A DNA stretch of 64,000 nucleotides from JBNFVY01 sp049943335 (GCF_049943335.1 NZ_JBNFVY010000002.1:1-64000), one strand, 5' to 3'. Counted from the stretch's first letter, positions 53,167 to 61,181 are shown. The notes: generated from the letters alone by a model not told the origin. A program made the numbers and translations.

Positions 53167-54333
53167 ATGAAAATCGCCGTGGCGGGCCTCGGGTATGTCG
53201 GGCTGTCCAACGCCATCCTCCTCTCCCAGAACAATGATGTGGTGGCCATCGACATCGCGCAAGAGCGGGTCGATATGGTCAACGCGGGCGAAAGCCCGAT
53301 CATCGATTCCGACTGCGCGGCTTTCCTGGCGCGTGGATCCCTGCGCCTGACAGCCACCACCGACCCGTCCCAGGCCTATGGCGGGGCCGACTACGTGGTG
53401 ATCGCGACCCCCACCAACTATGACCCCCAGACCAACGCCTTTGACACCACCACCGTCGAAGCGGTGGTCGCGCAGGTGCGCGCCATCAACCCCGATGCGA
53501 TCATGGTGATCAAATCGACCATCCCGGTGGGCTATACCCAGGGGCTGATCGCCAGCACCGGCTGCACGAACATCATCTTCAGCCCCGAATTCCTGCGCGA
53601 AGGCAAGGCACTGCACGACAACCTGTACCCCAGCCGCATCGTGGTGGGCGAACGCAGCGCGCGCGCCAGCACCTTTGCCGACCTGCTGGTCCAGGGCGCA
53701 CAGAAAGACGACATCGCGGTGCTGTTCACCGGCCCCTCTGAGGCCGAGGCGATCAAGCTGTTCGCCAACACCTACCTTGCCATGCGCGTGGCCTATTTCA
53801 ACGAACTGGACAGCTATGCCATGGCCTATGGCATGGACAGCAAGCAGATCATCGAAGGCATCGGGCTGGATCCGCGCATCGGCGCGCATTACAACAACCC
53901 GTCCTTCGGCTACGGCGGCTATTGCCTGCCCAAGGACACCAAGCAGCTTCTGGCCAACTACGACACCGTGCCCCAGAACCTGATCCGCGCCATTGTCGAT
54001 GCCAACCGCACCCGCAAGGATTTCATCGCCGACCTGATCATCGCCAAGCGCCCGCGCGTGGTGGGGGTGTACCGGCTGGTGATGAAGGAAGGGTCGGACA
54101 ATTTCCGCCAGTCCTCGGTTCAGGGCATCATGAAGCGGGTCAAGGCCAAGGGCATCAAGGTCGTCGTCTATGAACCGACGTTCGAGGGCGACGAATTCTT
54201 CGGCTCGAAGGTCACGCGCGATCTGACCAGTTTCAAGGCGATCAGCGACGTGGTATTGGCCAACCGGATGCACCCCGACCTGGGCGACGTGCACGCCAAG
54301 GTCTTCACCCGCGATCTGTTTGGAACCGACTGA
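53167..54333 (+). CDS. ugd: UDP-glucose 6-dehydrogenase
   Basis: This 388-residue enzyme oxidises UDP-glucose to UDP-glucuronate with NAD. It has the Rossmann motif MKIAVAGLGYVGLSNA, KSTIPVGYTQGL, SPEFLREGKALHDN and the catalytic cysteine in GYGGYCLPKDTKQLL near residue 255. The length is short, as in the Ugd subfamily of enterobacterial capsule loci. The stop overlaps the epimerase start (TGATG), so the two are coupled for sugar-nucleotide supply to surface polysaccharide. Confidence 0.93.
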   Translation: MKIAVAGLGYVGLSNAILLSQNNDVVAIDIAQERVDMVNAGESPIIDSDCAAFLARGSLRLTATTDPSQAYGGADYVVIATPTNYDPQTNAFDTTTVEAVVAQVRAINPDAIMVIKSTIPVGYTQGLIASTGCTNIIFSPEFLREGKALHDNLYPSRIVVGERSARASTFADLLVQGAQKDDIAVLFTGPSEAEAIKLFANTYLAMRVAYFNELDSYAMAYGMDSKQIIEGIGLDPRIGAHYNNPSFGYGGYCLPKDTKQLLANYDTVPQNLIRAIVDANRTRKDFIADLIIAKRPRVVGVYRLVMKEGSDNFRQSSVQGIMKRVKAKGIKVVVYEPTFEGDEFFGSKVTRDLTSFKAISDVVLANRMHPDLGDVHAKVFTRDLFGTD

Positions 54334-55343
54334 TGCGCAGCGCACTTGTCACCGGGGCCGCCGGCTTTATCGGCTTTCACCTGATCCGGCGCCTGCTGGG
54401 CGACGGGTTCCGCGTGATCGGGGTCGACAGCCTGAACGATTACTATGACGTGGCGCTGAAGGAACGGCGTCAGGCGCAGTTGCTGCAATCGCCCAACTAT
54501 CGCGCCGTGACCGGCAAGGTCGAAGATCCCGGCCTGCTGATGGGCCTGATGGCCGAAGAAACCCCGGATGTGGTGGTGCATCTGGCCGCGCAAGCGGGCG
54601 TGCGCTATTCCATCGACAATCCAAGGGCTTACGTCGAAGCCAACCTGATCGGCACCTTCGAATTGCTCGAAGCCGCGCGCGCCCATCCGCCTGCCCATTT
54701 GCTGCTGGCTTCGACCAGTTCGGTCTATGGCGCCAACACGCTCATGCCCTATAGCGAAACGCATAAGGTCGACACGCAGATGTCGTTTTATGCCGCGACC
54801 AAGAAATCGAACGAGGCGATGGCCCACAGCTATGCCCACCTGTTCGATCTGCCCACCACGATGTTCCGGTTCTTTACGGTCTATGGCCCCTGGGGGCGCC
54901 CCGACATGGCGCTGTTCAAATTCACCAAGGCCATTCTGGCGGGCACGCCGATCGACATCTACAACCACGGCAAGATGCAGCGCGATTTCACCTATGTCGA
55001 AGACCTGGTCGAAGGCATCCGCCTGCTGATCGACACCCCGCCCCAGCGCCCCGAAAATGGCGCCGTCCCCGAAGGTGACAGCCTGTCGCCAGTGGCCCCG
55101 TGGCGCGCGGTCAACATCGGCAATTCCGACAGCGTGCCGCTGATGGACTTCATCGCCGCCATCGAAGAGGCGACGGGGATCCAAGCCAAGAAGAACTTCA
55201 TGGAAATGCAGCCCGGCGACGTGCCCGCGACCTGGGCCGATGCGACGCTGCTGAAAACGCTGACGGGCTATGCGCCCAAGACCGACGTGCGCACCGGCGT
55301 CAAAGCCTTTGTCGATTGGTACCGCGACTATTACCAGGTCTGA
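54333..55343 (+). CDS. UDP-glucuronate 4-epimerase (NAD-dependent epimerase family)
   Basis: This 336-residue SDR-superfamily enzyme has the NAD motif TGAAGFIGFHLIRRL at the N-terminus, the YAATKKSNEAMAH box near residue 150 with catalytic Tyr and Lys, and FRFFTVYGPWGRPDMALF, which is characteristic of UDP-glucuronate epimerases. It would give UDP-galacturonate from the product of the upstream ugd, with which it overlaps. No glycosyltransferase or export gene lies nearby, so the polysaccharide is not defined here. Confidence 0.9.
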   Translation: MRSALVTGAAGFIGFHLIRRLLGDGFRVIGVDSLNDYYDVALKERRQAQLLQSPNYRAVTGKVEDPGLLMGLMAEETPDVVVHLAAQAGVRYSIDNPRAYVEANLIGTFELLEAARAHPPAHLLLASTSSVYGANTLMPYSETHKVDTQMSFYAATKKSNEAMAHSYAHLFDLPTTMFRFFTVYGPWGRPDMALFKFTKAILAGTPIDIYNHGKMQRDFTYVEDLVEGIRLLIDTPPQRPENGAVPEGDSLSPVAPWRAVNIGNSDSVPLMDFIAAIEEATGIQAKKNFMEMQPGDVPATWADATLLKTLTGYAPKTDVRTGVKAFVDWYRDYYQV

Positions 55344-55355
55344 AAAAGGTCTGAA

Positions 55356-55425
55356 AAGGGGTGCAGCGCCCGCCCGATGAGGTGAAAGCAGGCGCTGCGG
55401 GCACATCTGGGCTGTGCCACCCCTT
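55356..55425 (+). terminator. Nested palindrome after the epimerase gene
   Basis: AAGGGGTG (55356-55363) pairs with CACCCCTT (55418-55425), and inside it GCAGCGCC (55363-55370) pairs with GGCGCTGC (55391-55398). The stop codon is 13 bases before. No T run follows, so a Rho-independent terminator is unsure. It may protect the 3' end or end transcription with Rho. Confidence 0.4.
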
Positions 55426-55482
55426 CGCAAGCACCGGCTTGGGGATGCCGGATCTTTTGCACCGGACCGTCTTCGAACGCGC

Positions 55483-55526
55483 GTGATTGCACGGTGATTG
55501 CACGGTGATTGCACGGTAAATGCACG
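55483..55526. repeat. 11-bp tandem repeat, four units
   Basis: Three exact GTGATTGCACG units (55483-55515) are followed by a fourth with two changes, GTAAATGCACG. The array lies in the 298-base spacer between the convergent epimerase and SDR genes. No coding frame uses it. Confidence 0.95.
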
Positions 55527-55641
55527 GTGCGCGCCGGCGTCCGACGGGTCGCGGGACAGGGTGACGATAGGTCATGCGGCAGCGCAGCAGAAATCAGATT
55601 TTCGTGACCCGGCGGCCTGGGGGCGTGGGGGTCGGCAGGAC

Positions 55642-56373
55642 TCAGCCGATGATGCGCAGGAACAGGCGGCGCGGGATCAGCCAGCCACTGGTGAACAGCC
55701 ATGAAAAGGGCCGCGGAAAGCTGGTCTGAAAGCGGCCCGAGCGGATCGCGCCCATGACATGATCGGCGGCTTTTTCGGGGGCCATGATCTGGGGCATGTC
55801 AAAGTCGTTCTTGTCCGACAGGCGGGTCTTGATAAAGCCGGGGTTGGCCAGCTGGACGGTCACGTTGGTCTTGTGCAAATCGGCATGCAGGTTGCCCGCA
55901 AGGTGCATCAGCCCGGCCTTTGAGGCATCATAGCCGATAGCGCCGGGCAGGCTGCGAAACCCCGACAGCGACCCGATGATCACCACGTGGCCCGCGTCGC
56001 GTGCGGCCATATCGGGCACCACGCGGCCCAGAAGGCGCACCGCGCCCATCAGGTTGACGTCGAACATCGCTTCGACCTTTGCCGTGTCCCAGTCGCGCGT
56101 GGCGAGCGGTTCGTAATTTCCCACGCACCACAGCAGCGCATCGACCTGGCCCGCCTGCGCGACGGCCTGATCGACCGATGCGGTGTCGGTGACATCCATC
56201 GGCACGACCTCTGCGCCGCCCAGGTCTTGCGCGACCGCGTCCAGCTTGTCCCTGGAGCGGGCAGACAGCACCACCTGCGCGCCCTGCCCGGCCAGTTGGC
56301 GCGCCAACGCGGCGCCCAGCCCGTGGCTGGCCCCGACGACCCACCAGCGTTTGCCTTGGAACGGATCAGGCAT
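55642..56373 (-). CDS. SDR-family oxidoreductase of the lipid operon
   Basis: This 243-residue short-chain dehydrogenase has the Rossmann motif VVGASHGLGAALARQLAG near residue 12, CVGNYEPL, SLSGFRSLPGAIGYDASKAG with the catalytic Ser, Tyr and Lys, and a C-terminal segment with a hydrophobic patch. The ATG at 56373 overlaps the upstream methyltransferase end by eight bases. It is last in the four-gene operon divergent from the sigma factor. The substrate is unknown; a lipid aldehyde or ketone is a guess. Confidence 0.9.
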   Translation of the reverse strand: MPDPFQGKRWWVVGASHGLGAALARQLAGQGAQVVLSARSRDKLDAVAQDLGGAEVVPMDVTDTASVDQAVAQAGQVDALLWCVGNYEPLATRDWDTAKVEAMFDVNLMGAVRLLGRVVPDMAARDAGHVVIIGSLSGFRSLPGAIGYDASKAGLMHLAGNLHADLHKTNVTVQLANPGFIKTRLSDKNDFDMPQIMAPEKAADHVMGAIRSGRFQTSFPRPFSWLFTSGWLIPRRLFLRIIG

Positions 56374-57523
56374 GGGCAATCTCGACTTGCACCACGTCGG
56401 TCTGGCCGGTGGCGAAAGAGGCCGCGCAAATTTCAAGATAGAACTGCCAGTTGCGCAAAAAGGCCCGGTCCAGCCCCATCGCTTCGATCCTTGGGCGCTG
56501 CGCCATCAGACGTTCAGCCCAGATCCGGCAGGTGCGCGCGTAATCCTGCCCGAAGGCGAAATTGTCGCGCACGGCCAGCCCGGCCTGTTGCGCCTGATCC
56601 GCGATCACCTTGTCCGACAGCAGCATGCCGCCGGGAAACGTGTACTGGCGAATGTAATCGGACCCGGCGCGATAGGTCGAAAAATAGCGGTCCGGCACGG
56701 TGATGGCCTGCACCACCGCGCGCCCGCCTTCGGCCAGCCGCGCCTTGAGCGTTGCGAAATAGCTGGGCCAGTACCGCTCGCCCACCGCTTCGATCATTTC
56801 GATCGACACGATATTGTCGAAGGTGCCTTCGGATTTGCGGTAATCCAGCAACTCGATCCTGGCACGTCCGTCCAGGCGCGCATCGGCATAGCCCTTTTGG
56901 CTGGGCGAAATGGTGATGCCGGTCACATCGCGCCCGCTTTGCGTGGCGTGATCGGCGAATCCGCCCCAGCCGCAGCCGATCTCAAGCACGCTTTCGCCCG
57001 GCCCCAGACGGCTGAGCACGCGGTCATACTTGCGCCCCTGCCCGCGCTGCAGATCGGTGTCGCCATCGGCAAACAGCGCCGAGGAATAGGTCATCGAAGG
57101 GTCCAGCCATAGCTGGTAGAATTCGTTGCCCACATCATAGTGGCTGCGGATGTTGCGCGATGCGCCGCGGATCGAATTGGCCCGCAGGATCCGGTCAACG
57201 GTGCGGAATTTGACGGTGTTCCAGACGCTGGGATAGGCGTAGTCGGACATCTGATCGAGATTGCGCAGCGCCACGCTCACCACGTCTTCGATCGACGGCG
57301 TATCCCACAGCCCGGCCACATACGCTTCGCCCAGACCGACATCGCCGCGTGCGGCCAGCGCAGTCACCGTGGCCCAGTCGTGGATCACCATGTGGGCCTC
57401 GGGCGCGCCCTGGCCGAAGTGGTGGGTATCGCCCTCGGGGGTGGTCAGGGTCAGGCTGCCGTTTGTGATGCCTGCGCAGGTTTCCAGGAAATCATGCTTT
57501 ACGCGGTTGGTGACGAAGAGCAT
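56366..57523 (-). CDS. Cyclopropane-synthase-like SAM methyltransferase (UfaM-like)
   Basis: This 385-residue methyltransferase has an N-terminal region (about 1-110) and the CFA-synthase core with HYDVGNEFYQLWLDPSMTYS, motif I VLEIGCGWGGFADHA near residue 170, and SIEMIEAVGERYWPSYF. Such enzymes methylate or cyclopropanate acyl chains of membrane phospholipids. The ATG at 57523 follows GAGGTGAG and overlaps the DUF1365 gene end. Its operon partners make a role in furan-type fatty acid methylation plausible. Confidence 0.9.
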   Translation of the reverse strand: MLFVTNRVKHDFLETCAGITNGSLTLTTPEGDTHHFGQGAPEAHMVIHDWATVTALAARGDVGLGEAYVAGLWDTPSIEDVVSVALRNLDQMSDYAYPSVWNTVKFRTVDRILRANSIRGASRNIRSHYDVGNEFYQLWLDPSMTYSSALFADGDTDLQRGQGRKYDRVLSRLGPGESVLEIGCGWGGFADHATQSGRDVTGITISPSQKGYADARLDGRARIELLDYRKSEGTFDNIVSIEMIEAVGERYWPSYFATLKARLAEGGRAVVQAITVPDRYFSTYRAGSDYIRQYTFPGGMLLSDKVIADQAQQAGLAVRDNFAFGQDYARTCRIWAERLMAQRPRIEAMGLDRAFLRNWQFYLEICAASFATGQTDVVQVEIAHA

Positions 57524-58320
57524 GGGCTCACCTCTTGTTCGGGGGGCTGGGGACGGGTGCGATAGCGCGCGCCCTTGAGTTTCAGGCGCACGGCCTGCCA
57601 GTAAATCAGCGCGATGGTCCGGATGGCCCCGTAAGGGCGGCGCAGCGCCGCGCCAAGGATCACCCGGTTCGTCAGCGGCTGGCGCTTGCCGGCCAAGGTG
57701 GCCAGAACGCCCTGACGGCCATTGCGAAAATCGATGCGGATCGAAATCGCATCGTCCGTCACATCGAACTGGAACGCATAGGTGCCGGCGATGTCCTGAA
57801 ACGGCGACACATGCATCACCTTGCGCGCCTCGATCCGGTCGGCGCCGGTCAAGGGCGACAGGTCTGGCTTGTGACACAGGTAGAAATGGCGATCGCCAAA
57901 GGTGTTGTTCACCTCGGCCAGAACGGCGCGCAGGCCATGGCTGTCCTGCGCCAGCCAGAAGCTGACCGGGTTGAACGTCCGCCCCAGAACGCGCGGCTGG
58001 GTGATCAGGCGCAACCCTGATATGGCGCCCTGCGCCACCCCGGCGGCGCGAAAGGTGCGGCGCGCGAATTCGGCGCCCTGTACGCCCTGTGTGCCCTGCG
58101 CGCCCTGTGAACCCTGGGCCGCCTGTGAACCCTGGGCCCGGCTGCCGTAATCCCTGGAGCGCAGAGAAAACACGTTCCACCCATCGCGCGACCACAGCGC
58201 AGGCCCGCCCGCGGCGTCCGGCGACACCAGGACATAGTCGAGCGCATAGGAAAAGCTGTGCGCAACATCGCCCCGGCGCCGATGAAACGTGGTGGCGCGG
58301 ATATGCTCGGGCCGGCTCAT
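57499..58320 (-). CDS. DUF1365 protein with a collagen-like insert
   Basis: This 273-residue DUF1365 protein has the family segments RATTFHRRRGDVAHSFSYALDY, LGRTFNPVSFWLAQD, EVNNTFGDRHFYLC and VMHVSPFQDIAGTYAF. Residues about 60-80 are seven triplets such as QGS, QGA, QGT and QGV, encoded by a 9-bp tandem repeat, in a region that is usually variable. It follows the oxidoreductase gene with ATGA overlap. In Rhodobacter a DUF1365 protein is, to my recollection, needed with the neighbouring oxidoreductase for furan fatty acid formation. Confidence 0.9.
   Translation of the reverse strand: MSRPEHIRATTFHRRRGDVAHSFSYALDYVLVSPDAAGGPALWSRDGWNVFSLRSRDYGSRAQGSQAAQGSQGAQGTQGVQGAEFARRTFRAAGVAQGAISGLRLITQPRVLGRTFNPVSFWLAQDSHGLRAVLAEVNNTFGDRHFYLCHKPDLSPLTGADRIEARKVMHVSPFQDIAGTYAFQFDVTDDAISIRIDFRNGRQGVLATLAGKRQPLTNRVILGAALRRPYGAIRTIALIYWQAVRLKLKGARYRTRPQPPEQEVSPCSSSPTA
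58073..58135. repeat. 9-bp tandem repeat inside the DUF1365 gene
   Basis: Seven units such as GCGCCCTGT, ACGCCCTGT, GTGCCCTGC and GAACCCTGG run head to tail and code, on the minus strand, for Gln-Gly-X or Gln-Ala-X triplets. The units keep the reading frame, so length changes alter only the number of triplets. Confidence 0.9.
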
Positions 58321-59612
58321 GCGCGCATCAGCGCGGCCGGGGCCGCATCCATCTGGCGCACGACGCGCACGGCCGACGCAAAGCCGTCTTCGTGGAATCC
58401 GTGGCGCAGGTAGGCCCCCGCGAACCAGGTCCGGTTCTGCCCCTGGATCGCGGCAATATCACCCTGCGCACGCATTGCCGGGCCGTCGAACACCGGGTGG
58501 CGAAAGGTCTTTTCGTCGTAAATCAGATCCTCGCGCACCGGCACGGACGGGTTCAGCGTGACGAACAACGGGTCGTCCTGCGGTATGTTTTGCAGGCGGT
58601 TCATCCAGTATGTCACCCCTATCGCGGGCTCTTGTCCCACGCTTTCGGATTTGTAGACCCAGCTGGACCATGCGCCCTTGCGCCGTGGCATCTGGCCTGC
58701 ATCGCGGTGCAGGATCGCCTGATTGTCCTGATATTTCAAGTCACCCAGCGCCGCGCGTTCGCTTGGGGTGGGCTGGGCCAGCAGACGCAGGGCATCATCG
58801 GAGTGGCAGGCAAAGATCACGTCATCGAACCGTTCGGGCGTGCACCCCCGGGCCTGCACGGTCACGCCCAGCGGATCGCGCTGAACCGATTGGACCGGCG
58901 TTGCGGCCCGCAATTCGACCCCCAGCCGGGCCAGATGCGCGCTGAGACGGCGCACATATTCGACCGAGCCACCGTCGACCGTCCACCACTGGTGCTGCCC
59001 GCTGGCGCTGAGCAGCGCATGGTTGCGAAAGAACCGCACAAGGGCGCGGGCGGGAAAGCGACCGACCTCGGACGGGGGGGTTGACCAGATCGCGCCGCAG
59101 ATCGGCAACAGGTAATAGCGGCGGAACCACGACCCCAGGTTCATCTGTTCGATCAGCTCATCCGTGGTCAGATCGGCCGCGTCGCTGACCGCTTCGGCCT
59201 GCGCGTTGAAGCGGGCAATGTCGCGGATCATGCGCAGGAACTTGGGGCGCCCCAGATTGGACGGTTGCGCCACCACCGCGCGCAAATCCCGCAGCCCGTA
59301 TTCCACCGTGCCGTTGTCGATGGTGGCGCCAAAGCTCATGTCCGACTTGGCGACAGGCACGTTCAGATCGTCGAACATGCGCGTCAGATGCGGATAGTTG
59401 ACGTAGTTGAACACGATGAACCCGGTATCGACCGGCTGATCGCCCCGCAGCCCCGCGGTGACGGTGCGCGCATGTCCCCCCAGCGTCTTACCGGCCTCGA
59501 ACAAGGTGACCTGCGCGTGATCGGCCAGCAGATAGGCAGCCGCCATGCCCGAAATGCCGCCGCCGACAATGGCGATGCGCCGCGCGGGCACGAAGGGGGG
59601 ATGAATGGTCAT
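58317..59612 (-). CDS. FAD-dependent oxidoreductase, amine-oxidase family (UfaD-like)
   Basis: This 431-residue flavoprotein has the N-terminal dinucleotide motif RIAIVGGGISGMAAAYLLAD at residues 13-32, TLFEAGKTLGGHART, GFIVFNYVNYPHLTRMF and PICGAIWSTPPSEVGRFPA; the C-terminal FAD segment ends with TWFAGAYLRHGFHEDGFASA. It is first in the operon and follows an ECF-type promoter at 59641-59669. Together with DUF1365 and the methyltransferase it resembles the furan fatty acid genes of Rhodobacter. The chemistry on the acyl chain is inferred. Confidence 0.9.
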   Translation of the reverse strand: MTIHPPFVPARRIAIVGGGISGMAAAYLLADHAQVTLFEAGKTLGGHARTVTAGLRGDQPVDTGFIVFNYVNYPHLTRMFDDLNVPVAKSDMSFGATIDNGTVEYGLRDLRAVVAQPSNLGRPKFLRMIRDIARFNAQAEAVSDAADLTTDELIEQMNLGSWFRRYYLLPICGAIWSTPPSEVGRFPARALVRFFRNHALLSASGQHQWWTVDGGSVEYVRRLSAHLARLGVELRAATPVQSVQRDPLGVTVQARGCTPERFDDVIFACHSDDALRLLAQPTPSERAALGDLKYQDNQAILHRDAGQMPRRKGAWSSWVYKSESVGQEPAIGVTYWMNRLQNIPQDDPLFVTLNPSVPVREDLIYDEKTFRHPVFDGPAMRAQGDIAAIQGQNRTWFAGAYLRHGFHEDGFASAVRVVRQMDAAPAALMRA

Positions 59613-59640
59613 GAGCGCTTCCAGTTATTGATATCCCAAC

Positions 59641-59669
59641 GGATACGCCGCCCGCGCGCTGGCGGATCA
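59641..59669 (-). promoter_or_regulatory. Predicted ECF sigma (RpoE-type) promoter of the lipid operon
   Basis: Reading the minus strand, TGATCC (59664-59669) and TATCC (59641-59645) are separated by exactly 18 bases. The first element equals the -35 box of Rhodobacter RpoE promoters; the -10 only shares the TA of TAAGA. It is 29 bases upstream of the operon's first ATG. Confidence 0.65.
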
Positions 59670-59686
59670 ATTCGCAGGAATAATTC

Positions 59687-59715
59687 TGATCCGGCTGGCC
59701 ATGCGCGCCGTAGAC
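59687..59715 (+). promoter_or_regulatory. Predicted ECF sigma (RpoE-type) autoregulatory promoter of rpoE-chrR
   Basis: TGATCC (59687-59692) and TAGAC (59711-59715) lie 18 bases apart on the plus strand, matching the -35 box and spacing of Rhodobacter RpoE promoters. Transcription would start near 59722, which argues against the ATG at 59721 and for the GTG at 59811 as sigma factor start. It mirrors the opposite-strand promoter 17 bases away. Confidence 0.65.
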
Positions 59716-59810
59716 TGGTTATGATTATGACAGAGCATAGCCCCGACGCGCCGCCGCATCACCTTGTCCGGCCAAGGGCGGCTGTCGTTGTCCGCCCGCG
59801 AAAGGCCCCC

Positions 59811-60377
59811 GTGAACGAGCCAACCAGACAAGCGTATTCCGAACAAACCGATTGGATGCTGGCGGTTCGCGATCAGCGCGACCGGGTCGCCTTTGGCAAG
59901 CTGTTCGACTATTACGCGCCCCGGGTCAAAGGCATCATCATGCGCAAGGGAACGTCCGATGCGCAGGCCGAAGATATCGTTCAGGATGTCCTGCTGACGG
60001 TCTGGCACAAGGCGGCCCAGTTCGACCCGCACCGCGCACAGGTATCGGCCTGGGTGTTCCAGATCGCAAGAAATCGTCAGATCGATGTGATCCGAAAGGA
60101 ACGCCGCCCCGTACCCGAAGCTCTGAAAGTCGAAGAAGATCTGGAACCCGATGCGTCACAGATCGTGGCCTTGGAACAGGAAACGGAAAAATTGCGCGCC
60201 GCGTTGCAGGCGTTGAACCCCGAGCAACGCGACATGGTCGAAAAGGCCTATCTGGGTGAAATGACCCATTCGGACATCTCCGAACAAACCGGGTTGCCGC
60301 TGGGCACAATCAAGTCGCGCATACGGCTGGGGATGGAACGCCTCAGGCATGAGTTGAAAGGAAATTACACGTCGTGA
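59811..60377 (+). CDS. rpoE: ECF RNA polymerase sigma factor, RpoE/ChrR type
   Basis: This 188-residue sigma factor (from GTG 59811) has region 2 in AFGKLFDYYAPRVKGIIM, AEDIVQDVLLTVWHKAAQF and AWVFQIARNRQIDVIRKER, and region 4 with EKAYLGEMTHSDISEQTGLP and LGTIKSRIRLGMERLRHEL. GAAAGG lies five bases before the GTG. An in-frame ATG at 59721 would add 30 basic residues but coincides with the predicted transcription start. The stop overlaps the ChrR-like gene (GTGA). By family it directs a response to singlet oxygen or related stress, held in check by ChrR. Confidence 0.9.
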   Translation: MNEPTRQAYSEQTDWMLAVRDQRDRVAFGKLFDYYAPRVKGIIMRKGTSDAQAEDIVQDVLLTVWHKAAQFDPHRAQVSAWVFQIARNRQIDVIRKERRPVPEALKVEEDLEPDASQIVALEQETEKLRAALQALNPEQRDMVEKAYLGEMTHSDISEQTGLPLGTIKSRIRLGMERLRHELKGNYTS

Positions 60378-61006
60378 CGGATATCCAGCATCATATTTCC
60401 GAGCCGCTTTTGGCGGCCTATGCTGCGGGCAACCTGAGCAAGCCGTTCGAACTGGTGGTCGCAGCGCATGTGTCGATGTGCGACACCTGCCGCGCATCGC
60501 TGAGCGCCCACGAAAGCGCGGGCGGCGTGGTGATGGATGCCACAAGCGCGCCGGTATCGGACGATCTGAAGGCGCGGGTCTTTGACGGGCTGGACGCTGA
60601 TTTCCTTGCCCCGGCCCCGCCAAAGCGTCAGGGCATCTACCCCGGCCCCATCGCCGAGCTGTTGGGCACCAAGCCCCCCAAGTGGTCGTCGCTGGGCCTG
60701 GGGGTCAAACAGTCCATCCTGCACGATGACGATCATGGCAGCGCCCGCTTGCTGCTGATCCCGCCCGGCCAGGCAGTGCCTGACCACGGCCACAACGGGC
60801 TGGAACTGACGATGGTGCTGCAAGGCGCCTTCCACGACGAAACCGGTCACTTTGGCGTTGGCGATGTTGAAACGGCCGATCACGATCTGGAGCATACGCC
60901 GATAGCAGATGACGGTTTGCCCTGTATCTGCCTTGCCGCAACAGACGCGCCGCTGCGGTTCAACAGTATGATCCCGCGGCTCTTGCAACCGTTTTTCCGG
61001 ATCTGA
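60374..61006 (+). CDS. chrR: ChrR-type zinc anti-sigma factor with cupin domain
   Basis: This 210-residue cytoplasmic protein has the anti-sigma zinc domain with His7, His32, Cys36 and Cys39 (HVSMCDTC), as in the ZAS family, and a C-terminal cupin domain (about 110-205) with PDHGHNGLELTMVLQG and a later HDLEHTP. ChrR sequesters the sigma factor and is degraded upon singlet-oxygen stress. The GTG start overlaps the sigma stop as GTGA, so the pair is coupled. The zinc and cupin ligand residues all appear present. Confidence 0.93.
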   Translation: MTDIQHHISEPLLAAYAAGNLSKPFELVVAAHVSMCDTCRASLSAHESAGGVVMDATSAPVSDDLKARVFDGLDADFLAPAPPKRQGIYPGPIAELLGTKPPKWSSLGLGVKQSILHDDDHGSARLLLIPPGQAVPDHGHNGLELTMVLQGAFHDETGHFGVGDVETADHDLEHTPIADDGLPCICLAATDAPLRFNSMIPRLLQPFFRI

Positions 61007-61104
61007 GCGCCAGCACCGCAGCCCAATGTTCGCGCCGATCCCGCCGCCGGCAAGCGCATCGCCGTTTGGCCGTTCCAGCCCGGCGGATGAATAAAAAGGG
61101 GGGG

Positions 61105-61181
61105 TGGTAGCGGAGGAGGGACTTGAACCCCCGACACGCGGATTATGATTCCGCTGCTCTAACCAACTGAGCTACTCCGCC
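61105..61181 (-). tRNA. tRNA-Met (anticodon CAT), elongator type
   Basis: A full cloverleaf is seen on the minus strand: acceptor GGCGGAG/CTCCGCT with a G-U first pair, D arm GCTCAGTTGGTTAGAGC, anticodon stem GCGGA/TCCGC with loop ATCATAA, T arm with TTCAAGT, and an encoded CCA at 61105-61107. The anticodon bases are at 61145-61147. The G1-U72 closure argues for the elongator rather than the initiator, which has an unpaired first position. tRNA-Ile with lysidine also has a CAT anticodon and cannot be fully excluded. Confidence 0.93.
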
